DNA of 20,409 nt from VRUE01 sp040879985 (GTDB lineage: Bacteria > Actinomycetota > Thermoleophilia > Solirubrobacterales > 70-9): positions 1 through 20,409 of the forward strand of contig JBBDJH010000011.1 in the NCBI GenBank assembly GCA_040879985.1, in the 5' to 3' direction. Each line of letters starts with the position of its first letter. The first letter of the stretch is position 1. Below are positions 14,014 through 20,409 of the stretch, in pieces. The translations under genes were made by a program, and so were the position numbers. Below the pieces are notes generated by a model. It did not search any database. It was not told where the DNA came from and saw only the letters and a list, made by a program, of their open reading frames with translations.

Positions 14014-15573
14014 ATGCTCACCGTGCAGAGCCTGCTCGACGAGGTCGGACTCGACCTCGCGGCCGGCCTGGGCGCGGCCGAGACGCCGCTGCGCTGGATC
14101 CACATCTCCGAGCTCGAGGACCCGACCCCGTGGCTCTCCGGCGGCGAGCTGATGCTGACCACCGGGATCCCGCTCGACAGCGCCGCCAAGCAGCGCGCCT
14201 ACATCGGCCTGCTGGTCGAGCACAACCTCGCCGGGCTCGGCTTCGGCACTGGTTTCAGTCATAAAAAGCTGCCCAAAGCGCTGCGCGACGAGGCGCGCAA
14301 ACGCGACTTCCCGCTCTTCGAGGTGCCCTACTCGACCCCGTTCATCGCGCTCACCGAGAAGGCCTTCGCGAAGCTCGTCAACGACCAGTACGAGGTGCTG
14401 CAGCGCGGCATCGCCGTGCAGCGGCGGCTCGAGCGGCTGGTCCTCGAAGAGCGCGGCCTGGAGGAGATCGTGGCGACGATCGCCTCCGCGGTCGGCGGCA
14501 CCGTGGCGATCCTCAACAGCCGCGGCGAGCGCCTCGCCGGGCGCGGCTTCCGCCGCCAGCTCTCCGCCGAGGCGGTCAACGCGATCCGCGACGAAGCGCT
14601 CGGCCACATCGCCGACGGCCACCCCTTCGTCCCGACCCACCCCTCGGTCGCCGGCCGCGCCCTCGCTCACCCGGTGATCTCGCCCGGCGGCGGCCCGCCG
14701 CAGGCCTGGGTGGTGATGGTCCGCGACTCCGGCGGGCTGGGCGATTTCGAGCGGCTGATCCTGCAGCAGGCGGTCGCCGTCGTCGCGCTCGAGCTGATGC
14801 GCCGCCGGGTCGCCCGCGAGACCGAGCGCCGCCTCGCCGGCGACGTCCTCGCCGGCGCGCTCGGCGGGCGCCTCGACCCGAGCGAGCTGCGCCGCCGGCT
14901 CGAGCCGTTCGGAATCGGCGACGAGGCCGCCGTGCTCGTCTTCGACCTCGACGACCCGGCCGCCGCCGAGCACGCGCTCGAGCGGGCGCTCGCCGCCGAC
15001 GCCTGCCCGGCCGTCGTCGCGCCGCACTCGACCGGCAGCCGCGAGCTGCTCTGCGCCGTCGTCGACGCCGCCGACCGCGACCCGGTCGACCTCGCCTCGG
15101 AAGCGCGCAGGGCGCTGATCAAGGAGCGCGGCGCGGTCCGCGCCGCGGCCAGCCGCCCGGCCCCGCCGGAGCAGCTGCGCCACTCCTTCCACGAGGCCCG
15201 CTGCGCGCTCGAAGCGACCGCCTTCGCCGAGAACGGCAGCGGCCCCGACGTCGCCTCCTGGCGCGACCTCGGCGCCTTCACCCTGCTGCTCTCGATCCAG
15301 GACGACGAGGCGCTGGCGCTCTACTGCGAAAGCGTGCTCGGCCCGATCCAGGAGGGCGACGAGGAGTACGGCGGCGAGCTGCTGCGCTCGCTCGAGGCCT
15401 TCATCGAGCAGAACGGCCAATGGGAGCGCGCCGCGCGCCAGGTCTTCTGCCACCGCCACACGCTGCGCTACCGGATGCGCAAGGTCGAGGAGCTGACCGG
15501 GCGCGACCTTTCGCGCGCCCACGACCGGATCGAGTTCTGGCTGGCGCTGCGGGCCAGGGAGCTGGTCGGATGA
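14014..15573 (+). CDS. PucR family transcriptional regulator
   Basis: The 519-residue product has a PucR-type N-terminal domain (about 1-130: LTVQSLLDEVGLDLAAG, GGELMLTTGIPL, FPLFEVPYSTPF). A middle GAF/GGDEF-like region follows, and the C-terminus is the PucR helix-turn-helix (about 450-510: FIEQNGQWERAARQVFCHRHTLRYRMRKVEELTGRDL). Family members sense nitrogen compounds and usually activate catabolic genes. The gene lies 8 bp after the aminotransferase stop and is probably in the same transcript, so it is the obvious candidate for control of this cluster. ATG at 14014 is used, with GGAG 12 bp upstream. The effector is unknown, but polyamine or GABA is plausible. Confidence 0.9.
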   Translation: MLTVQSLLDEVGLDLAAGLGAAETPLRWIHISELEDPTPWLSGGELMLTTGIPLDSAAKQRAYIGLLVEHNLAGLGFGTGFSHKKLPKALRDEARKRDFPLFEVPYSTPFIALTEKAFAKLVNDQYEVLQRGIAVQRRLERLVLEERGLEEIVATIASAVGGTVAILNSRGERLAGRGFRRQLSAEAVNAIRDEALGHIADGHPFVPTHPSVAGRALAHPVISPGGGPPQAWVVMVRDSGGLGDFERLILQQAVAVVALELMRRRVARETERRLAGDVLAGALGGRLDPSELRRRLEPFGIGDEAAVLVFDLDDPAAAEHALERALAADACPAVVAPHSTGSRELLCAVVDAADRDPVDLASEARRALIKERGAVRAAASRPAPPEQLRHSFHEARCALEATAFAENGSGPDVASWRDLGAFTLLLSIQDDEALALYCESVLGPIQEGDEEYGGELLRSLEAFIEQNGQWERAARQVFCHRHTLRYRMRKVEELTGRDLSRAHDRIEFWLALRARELVG

Positions 15574-15582
15574 GGCCTCACC

Positions 15583-15636
15583 CTCGTTCCGCTGTTCCTT
15601 GTGTCCGCATAGGACACATAAGGAACAGCGGAAGGG
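15583..15636. repeat. Strong hairpin between pucR-type gene and ald
   Basis: The left arm 15587-15606 pairs fully with 15612-15633, apart from a two-base bulge (AT at 15618-15619 area), around a 5-nt loop. A further short GC pairing lies outside it. It sits 10 bp after the regulator stop and about 20 bp before the ald start. No T-run follows, so it is not a classical terminator. It could attenuate or insulate ald, be an operator, or be a palindromic repeat. Confidence 0.85.
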
Positions 15637-15652
15637 AATTGGGGGCGCGGCG

Positions 15653-16792
15653 ATGATCGTCGGCGTCCCGCGGGAGATCAAGCCCGACGAGCACCGCGTC
15701 GCGATCACGCCGGCCGGGGTGCGCGAGATGACCGAGCACGGCCACCGCGTCCTGATCGAGGCCGGCGCCGGCGAGGGCAGCGCGATCGCCGACGCCGAAT
15801 ACGAGTCGCAGGGGGCGCGCGTCGCGCCCGATGCCGCGGCGCTGTTCGGCGAGGCCGAGATGGTCCTCAAGGTGAAGGAGCCGCAGCCGGCGGAGATCGA
15901 GCTGCTGCGCCGCGACCAGCTGCTGTTCACCTTCCTGCACCTGGCGCCCGACCCCGAGCAGACCCGCGGCCTCTGCGGCTCCGGCGCGACCTGCATCGCC
16001 TACGAGACGGTCGAGGACGCGCACGGGCGGCTGCCGCTGCTGGCGCCGATGAGCGAGATCGCCGGCAAGATCGCCACCCAGGCCGGCGCCTTCATGCTCG
16101 AGAAGCCGCTCGGCGGGCGCGGCATCCTGCTCGGCGGCGTGCCCGGCGTCGCGGCGGCCAACGTGATCGTGATCGGCGGCGGCGCGGTCGGCATGAATGC
16201 CGCCAGCGTCGCGATCGGCATGCAGGCCGACGTCTTCGTCTTCGACAAGTCGATCGACCGCCTGCGCGAGCTCGACGTCGCCTTCTCGGGCGCCTGCTCG
16301 ACCGTCTACTCGACCACGCTCGCGATCGAGGAGATGCTGCCGCGGGCCGACCTGGTGATCGGCGCGGTCCTCGTCCACGGCGCCCGCGCCCCTTATGTGG
16401 TGCGGCGCGAGCAGCTGGCGCTGATGAAGCCCGGCGCGGTGCTCGTCGACGTCGCGATCGACCAGGGCGGCTGCTTCGAGACCTCGCGCCCGACCACCCA
16501 CCGCGAACCGACCTTCGAGGTCGACGGGATCACCCACTACTGCGTCGCCAACATGCCCGGCGCGGTCCCGATCACCTCGACCCAGGCGCTGACCAACGCG
16601 ACCCTGCCCTACGCGATCGCGCTCGCCGACCGCGGCGTCGAGGGGGCGATCCGGCGCGACCCGGGCCTGCGCCCGGGGGTCAACGTCGCGGCCGGCCAGG
16701 TGACCCACCCGGCGGTCGCCGAGGCCGTCGGCCTGCCCTGCGTCCCGATGGAGCAGGCGCTCGACCCTGAGCACGAGCGAGCCTTGAAATGA
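15653..16792 (+). CDS. ald: Alanine dehydrogenase
   Basis: The 379-residue product is normal length for NAD-dependent L-alanine dehydrogenase (alanine + NAD + water to pyruvate + ammonium + NADH). The N-terminus MIVGVPREIKPDEHRVAITP carries substrate-binding Arg15. Lys75 in LKVKEP and His96 in FTFLHLA are at the positions known in the Mycobacterium enzyme. The Rossmann motif VIVIGGGAVGMNAA and the Asp in VDVAIDQGG are present. It sits between a pyruvate-type aminotransferase/regulator pair and a semialdehyde dehydrogenase. This suggests it recycles the alanine made by transamination and releases ammonium (inference). A long hairpin precedes it, and only a G-rich run serves as a possible ribosome site. 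Confidence 0.95.
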   Translation: MIVGVPREIKPDEHRVAITPAGVREMTEHGHRVLIEAGAGEGSAIADAEYESQGARVAPDAAALFGEAEMVLKVKEPQPAEIELLRRDQLLFTFLHLAPDPEQTRGLCGSGATCIAYETVEDAHGRLPLLAPMSEIAGKIATQAGAFMLEKPLGGRGILLGGVPGVAAANVIVIGGGAVGMNAASVAIGMQADVFVFDKSIDRLRELDVAFSGACSTVYSTTLAIEEMLPRADLVIGAVLVHGARAPYVVRREQLALMKPGAVLVDVAIDQGGCFETSRPTTHREPTFEVDGITHYCVANMPGAVPITSTQALTNATLPYAIALADRGVEGAIRRDPGLRPGVNVAAGQVTHPAVAEAVGLPCVPMEQALDPEHERALK

Positions 16793-16814
16793 GCACACCC
16801 CGAGGGAGGACCGA

Positions 16815-18182
16815 ATGAGCGCCTACGCGGTAGTCAATCCTGCAACCGGCGAGACGATTAAGGAGTTCCCGGAAATCGGCGACGACGAGCTGCGCGCCGC
16901 GATCGAGCGGGCCGACCGGGCAGCCCGGACGTGGCCCGGATCGTCCACGGTGGCCGAGCGCGCCGCGCTCGTCCGCCGGGCCGGCGAGCTGCACGGCGAG
17001 CGCCGCCGGCAGCTGGCCGAGATCATCGTCCGCGAGATGGGCAAGCCGATCGAGCAGGCCCTGGCGGAGGTCGACTTCACGGCCGAAATCTACGGCTTCT
17101 ATGCCGACAACGCCGAGGGCCTGCTGGCCGACGAGCCGATCGAGCTGCAGGACGGCGAGGGCACCGCGGTGGTCCGCCGCGGCCCCTTCGGCGTGCTGCT
17201 CGGGATCATGCCCTGGAACTTCCCCTACTACCAGGTCGCCCGCTTCGCGGCGCCCAATCTGGCGATCGGCAACACGATCCTGCTCAAGCACGCGCCGCAG
17301 TGCCCCGAATCGGCCGCGGCGATGCAACGGATCTTCGACGACGCCGGTTTCCCGCAGGGCGCCTACGAGAACGTCTACGCGAGCAACGAGCAGATCGAGT
17401 GGGCGATCGCCGACCCGCGGGTCCGCGGCGTCTCGGTCACCGGCTCCGAGCGCGCCGGCGCCGCCGTCGCCGCGGTCGCCGGGCGCAACCTGAAGAAGGT
17501 CGTGCTGGAGCTCGGCGGCTCCGACCCATTCGTCCTGCTCGGTTCCGACGATGTCGACGCGGCCGCGCAGGCGGCGGCCGAAGCGCGGCTCGACAACACC
17601 GGCCAGTCGTGCAACGCGGCCAAGCGCTTCATCGTCGTCGACGAGCTCTACGACGAGTTCCTCGAGAAGTTCCGCGAGAAGCTGGAGGCGGCGAAGCCGG
17701 GCGACCCGACGGTCGAGGACACCGAGGTCGGACCGCTTGCCTCGGCGACGGCGGCCGACCGGCTCGAGGATCAGGTGAAGCGGGCGGTCGCGGGCGGGGC
17801 CGAGGTCCTGGTCGGCGGCAAGCGCGACGGCAACTACTTCGAACCGACGATCCTCACCGGGATCGGGCCCGGCGACGACGCGTCCCAGGAAGAGTTCTTC
17901 GGTCCTGTCGCCCAGGTCTACCGGGTCGGCTCCGAGGAAGAGGCGATCGAGCTCGCCAACCGGACCCCCTTCGGCCTCGGCTCTTACGTGATGACCACGG
18001 ACCCGGAGCAGGCCGACCGGGTCGCCGACAGGATCGAGGCCGGGATGGTCTACGTCAACCTGGTCGGCGCCGACGCCCCGGAGCTCCCGTTCGGCGGTTT
18101 CAAGCGCTCAGGCTTCGGCCGCGAGCTCGGCCGCTACGGCGCCGACGAGTTCGTCAACAAGAAGCTGATCCGCAGCGCCTGA
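16815..18182 (+). CDS. gabD: NAD(P)-dependent succinate-semialdehyde-type aldehyde dehydrogenase
   Basis: This 455-residue ALDH of the GabD/Sad group has PWNFPYYQVARFAAPNLAIGN in the cofactor domain, general-base Glu232 in LELGGSDPFV and catalytic Cys266 in NTGQSCNAAKRF. The ending PFGGFKRSGFGRELGRYG is conserved. These enzymes oxidise succinate semialdehyde, and related ones oxidise 4-aminobutanal, so either step of putrescine/GABA breakdown is possible. The start is clear: GAGGGAGG 5 bp before ATG. It follows ald by 22 bp on the same strand, so they are likely co-transcribed. No terminator is seen in the 46 bp before the convergent toxin gene. Confidence 0.9.
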   Translation: MSAYAVVNPATGETIKEFPEIGDDELRAAIERADRAARTWPGSSTVAERAALVRRAGELHGERRRQLAEIIVREMGKPIEQALAEVDFTAEIYGFYADNAEGLLADEPIELQDGEGTAVVRRGPFGVLLGIMPWNFPYYQVARFAAPNLAIGNTILLKHAPQCPESAAAMQRIFDDAGFPQGAYENVYASNEQIEWAIADPRVRGVSVTGSERAGAAVAAVAGRNLKKVVLELGGSDPFVLLGSDDVDAAAQAAAEARLDNTGQSCNAAKRFIVVDELYDEFLEKFREKLEAAKPGDPTVEDTEVGPLASATAADRLEDQVKRAVAGGAEVLVGGKRDGNYFEPTILTGIGPGDDASQEEFFGPVAQVYRVGSEEEAIELANRTPFGLGSYVMTTDPEQADRVADRIEAGMVYVNLVGADAPELPFGGFKRSGFGRELGRYGADEFVNKKLIRSA

Positions 18183-18228
18183 GCCCAGTTCCTCTGCCGC
18201 GTCGATTGCCGATAAAGGGGAGGAGGGA

Positions 18229-18630
18229 CTATGGCCGCAGTTCTGTGAAGCCCGCGGCGGCGAAGTCGCCGTCGAAGGCGAGCGCCTCGCGGATTCCCTT
18301 GGCGCGCATGTAGGCGAAACTGGTGGCGTCGACGAAGGAGTACTCGCGCTCGTCGTGCCGGCGCAGCCAGTCGAGGGCATCCGCTTCGATGTCCTCGGAG
18401 ATGAAATCGACCCGGACGTTGCTGGCGCCTGCACGTAGGGAGTCGAGAAACTCCACGGCTTTGCGATGCCACCGTTTGCGCCGGAACCAGGTCCAACTCT
18501 CTCCACGCACATGGTTGCTCGCGACGATTCGGCGCCCAGCGAGTTGACGCGCCAGCAGCGTGGCTTCTCGGTGGAACGGATCCCGCTCGTCGAACCCGGC
18601 GATCAAGAACGACGTATCGATGAAGATCAG
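18229..18630 (-). CDS. vapC: VapC-like PIN-domain toxin
   Basis: The product is about 133 residues, usual for VapC. PIN features include the opening IFIDTSFLIAGF with the first catalytic Asp, an acidic EDIEADALDWL region, and the closing SFVDATSFAYM and LAFDGDF with metal-binding Asp residues. VapC proteins are RNases, often cutting tRNA or rRNA. No ATG, GTG or TTG in frame lies just before the first Asp. The best start is CTG at 18630, overlapping the antitoxin stop as CTGA. A TTG at 18768 would add 46 unlikely residues inside vapB. A weak start would keep toxin output low and coupled to the antitoxin. Confidence 0.85.
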   Translation of the reverse strand: MIFIDTSFLIAGFDERDPFHREATLLARQLAGRRIVASNHVRGESWTWFRRKRWHRKAVEFLDSLRAGASNVRVDFISEDIEADALDWLRRHDEREYSFVDATSFAYMRAKGIREALAFDGDFAAAGFTELRP

Positions 18631-18875
18631 GGATCCGGGTTCGACGGGCCGTAGACGACCTCGTCGATGCTTCGCGTGTCCCCCGGGTCGCTCGACACCG
18701 TGCCGAACATCTTGAACAGCGGGTCGTCCTCTATCGACGGCAATGGGTGTATCTCCTCCCGCACGCAACGTCTGATCACCTCCGCCTTGGAAATGCCCTC
18801 TTCGTCGGCACGGCGACCGACGGCCGCGTCGAGGCCGGGCTCGATCGATATCTGCAGTCGCTTCATGCGGGCCAT
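18627..18875 (-). CDS. vapB: VapB-like ribbon-helix-helix antitoxin
   Basis: The 82-residue product has a basic strand plus two helices at the N-terminus (MKRLQISIEPGLDAAVGRRADEEGISKAEVIRRCVREE), typical of CopG/RHH antitoxins. An acidic flexible tail follows (SIEDDPLFKMFG, ending NPDP) that should wrap the toxin. ATG at 18875 has AGGTGA 6 bp upstream, so it is preferred over the internal ATG at 18866. It precedes the toxin gene with a 4-base overlap. The promoter palindrome overlaps its own start, as expected for autorepression. Confidence 0.87.
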   Translation of the reverse strand: MARMKRLQISIEPGLDAAVGRRADEEGISKAEVIRRCVREEIHPLPSIEDDPLFKMFGTVSSDPGDTRSIDEVVYGPSNPDP

Positions 18876-18928
18876 GTTACATCACCTATCGCCAATGTAA
18901 TGTAACAATTCAGCGCCGATTCTGTCAA
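18875..18928 (-). promoter_or_regulatory. vapBC promoter and palindromic operator
   Basis: On the minus strand a perfect TTGACA -35 (18923-18928) is followed after 17 bp by TTACAT (18900-18905) as -10. An 8-bp inverted repeat, 18875-18882 with 18900-18907 (TGTTACAT/ATGTAACA), covers the -10 and reaches the start codon, with an extra ATGTAA half-site at 18895-18900. This is the layout of an autoregulated toxin-antitoxin promoter. The stretch 18929-19005 shows nothing else. Confidence 0.75.
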
Positions 18929-19005
18929 TTCTTCGCGTATCCGCGGCGCAGGCCGGCGATACCGCCGACGCACCATCTCGGCTCTACCGACCCGCGTTCC
19001 GCCAA

Positions 19006-19079
<74 letters not shown>

Positions 19080-19133
19080 TGGAGTGCTCATCGTAGACGG
19101 GGTTCAGGCGCGAGGCAGCCGATGTGGAGGCGG

Positions 19134-19502
19134 CTAATCGCGAAGGCGGCGGTCAGCGATCTCGTAGACCGTCGGGGCATTGGAACTGCGCGGATGGTGG
19201 CGGACGCCGAAGGCGGCGTAGACGAGCAGCGCCTTGTTCTCGCGCAGCTCGATTCGGAAGACCATGCCGAACTTGCCGTCAGGATGAGGGAGGTAGACCT
19301 TCATGCAGTGCTGGAGGGCTGTGCCTTCGGGCCCCTCCTCTTCACAGGCGAGAAGGTCATCGATGGGCACGCCGTCCTGCTCGTACTCACGCCGCGCCGC
19401 TTCGGCGACCTGGCGACCAGCGTCGCTCGCCCGCTTCAGGTCCTCGGAGAAGGCGGCATCGTCAAATTGCGCAGGTGCACAACCCGCCCGCTTGTCGCTC
19501 AT
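19134..19502 (-). CDS. Putative RelE/HigB-like toxin
   Basis: This 122-residue protein has an Ala/Glu-rich helical N-terminus (about 10-60) and a C-terminal beta-rich part (GKFGMVFRIELRE, LLVYAAFGVRHHPR, TVYEIADRRL). The C-terminal part resembles the end of RelE/ParE-superfamily toxins, but I cannot name a family. The start is ATG at 19502, 3 bp after the stop of the smaller upstream gene. The order (small acidic protein, then this one) fits an antitoxin-toxin operon. Base composition is less GC-rich than the metabolic genes. It could also be an unrelated small accessory protein. Confidence 0.6.
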   Translation of the reverse strand: MSDKRAGCAPAQFDDAAFSEDLKRASDAGRQVAEAARREYEQDGVPIDDLLACEEEGPEGTALQHCMKVYLPHPDGKFGMVFRIELRENKALLVYAAFGVRHHPRSSNAPTVYEIADRRLRD

Positions 19503-19505
19503 CGG

Positions 19506-19709
19506 CTACCCCTCGCCGTCGGGCGGCTGGACTGAGCCGTACTCGGCTTCAAAGTCAGCCAGGGTCCCCGGCTCGGTGCCGAGGCGCTTGCGGATCGCGT
19601 CGAACGAGGTATCAGGCACGAGGGTGAGCGATCCGTCTGGGCGCTCGTCCTTGACGACGTACTCGCCGACTCGGTCGTCGCTGAGCTCGACGTGAGCGTG
19701 TAGCTCCAT
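19506..19709 (-). CDS. Putative antitoxin of the downstream RelE-like gene
   Basis: This is a 67-residue acidic protein with an N-terminal strand region (MELHAHVELSDDRVGEYVV), a helix (TSFDAIRKRLG) and an acidic tail (DFEAEYGSVQPPDGEG). No HTH or ribbon-helix-helix motif is recognised, so DNA binding is not evident. The call rests on its size, acidity and 3-bp spacing to the RelE-like gene. ATG at 19709 lacks a clear ribosome site. Confidence 0.5.
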   Translation of the reverse strand: MELHAHVELSDDRVGEYVVKDERPDGSLTLVPDTSFDAIRKRLGTEPGTLADFEAEYGSVQPPDGEG

Positions 19710-19970
19710 GGCCGGAATGATGGCAGACGCCAGGGCGGTTGTCGGCGGTTTTTCTGCATCGCCAGCAATCTACGGACTTCCTCGGCTGAATTGCGTTGTC
19801 CGAATCTTTGCCGATGCTGCGCGCGGTTATTTCGTGCTTTGATTGGGCAGCGGAGTGTTCTCGCTGCCCAAACCGGATCAAATCGTGCGTAATCGAAGCG
19901 AATCCGTAGAGCCACCGGGAGAGGCGCAATCGGCTTGCCAGCGCCGAAAGCTCTAACTCCTCCACCTCGA
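19710..19970. other. Non-coding, lower-GC stretch with a 10-bp hairpin
   Basis: This 260 bp between the antitoxin start and the tRNA-half repeat has no convincing gene. A perfect 10-bp inverted repeat (19843-19852 with 19862-19871, 9-nt loop) is flanked by an outer TTTGA/TCAAA pair (19838-19842 and about 19878-19882). The composition is visibly more AT-rich than the chromosome around it. It probably holds the promoter of the two-gene unit, and perhaps a recombinase arm site (inference). Confidence 0.5.
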
Positions 19971-20010
<40 letters not shown>

Positions 20011-20025
20011 CGACCACTGATTGTC

Positions 20026-20409
20026 TCACTCCCGCTTCGCATCTTCTGTGTCGTCCGAGTCGCTTGGCTTGGTGGCGTGACTCACCAAGTTGGCGGCAAT
20101 CAGCTCGTGGCACCAGGTAATTGCTGCGTTGGCGACGGTGATCGCCCGCTTGCGATCCAGAGTCTCGATCGGAGCGTCGTCGTATCGAAATTCGGCGGCC
20201 CAAGGGTCAGCCAGGACGCCGACTCGACCTCCGGCTCCATGGCGATTGAGTGCTTGCCGGCCAGTCCGACCAGGTATTCGAGGTCGTGCGTCTTCGGGAA
20301 GTCGACCCCCTTTAGCGTGAGCGCAACCTTGACGGCCTTCTCGGCGGCCTGCTGAGCATGCTATGCCGACCTCGGCGTTATGCCGACCTGATCCAGTGAA
20401 GCCACTTCT
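20026..20409 (-). pseudogene. HEPN-domain protein, frameshifted and cut by the window edge
   Basis: Reading leftward, one frame gives HAQQAAEKAVKVALTLKG, then FPKTHDLEYLVGLAGKH, the hallmark core of small HEPN-domain proteins. The expected continuation, WAAEFRYDDAP then RKRAITVANAAITWCHEL, is present but in another frame, joining after about 20204-20206 (a C-run, one base short). It ends with a proper TGA at 20026-20028. Upstream of HAQQ the frame hits a stop (20361-20363). A third-frame VGIAC lies just before, so a second small deletion is likely. HEPN proteins are commonly RNase toxins paired with nucleotidyltransferase antitoxins. No partner is visible before the window ends. Confidence 0.72.

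Noticed and set aside
18221..18248. Strong AGGAGG-like site followed by ATG and a five-codon frame after gabD
   Set aside because: It lies antisense to the vapC 3' end and stops after five codons. There is no sign of function.
19612..19965. 117-codon minus-strand frame running from near the tRNA-half repeat
   Set aside because: It overlaps the better-supported antitoxin gene in another frame and has no recognisable motif or ribosome site. I found no integrase-like motif in it.

Overview
The window is GC-rich, with dense short-spaced genes and strong third-position GC. A c-di-AMP riboswitch precedes an NlpC/P60-type wall hydrolase, and there are many TetR paralogues and a PucR regulator. Together these suggest an actinobacterium, plausibly a soil Thermoleophilia/Solirubrobacterales relative. 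That placement is inference from gene style and was not tested by a search.

Left part (1-4780). A short-chain dehydrogenase (minus strand) has a 22-bp perfect inverted repeat just past its stop. Divergent from it, a ydaO-type c-di-AMP riboswitch leads into a secreted C40-like peptidase that ends in a textbook intrinsic terminator. Then come four TetR-family regulators: three in tandem on the minus strand and one divergent on the plus strand. They share a similar C-terminal end and look like local paralogues.

Middle part (4796-8125, minus strand). mmsA (methylmalonate/malonate-semialdehyde dehydrogenase), a 70-residue unknown protein and pccB (propionyl-CoA carboxylase beta) form a likely operon. 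MmsA makes propionyl-CoA or acetyl-CoA, and PccB carboxylates propionyl-CoA. An elaborate stem-loop repeat of about 150 bp separates this from the next operon.

Polyamine block (8339-18182). potA-potD-potB-potC (minus) encode a spermidine/putrescine-type ABC importer. Divergent from potA are a class III omega-aminotransferase, a PucR-type regulator, alanine dehydrogenase and a succinate-semialdehyde-type aldehyde dehydrogenase (plus). A consistent reading is import of a diamine, transamination onto pyruvate giving alanine, recycling of alanine to pyruvate plus ammonium by Ald, and oxidation of the aldehyde by GabD. MmsA could serve malonate semialdehyde from the beta-alanine branch. The pathway assignment is inference.

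Right part (18229-20409). This is a small accessory region: a VapBC pair with a visible promoter/operator, a tRNA-Arg(CCT), and then a 930-bp segment. That segment is bounded by a perfect 40-bp direct repeat of the 5' half of that tRNA and carries a second, unfamiliar toxin-antitoxin-like pair. Beyond it lies a broken HEPN-domain gene at the window edge. No recombinase is present in the window.
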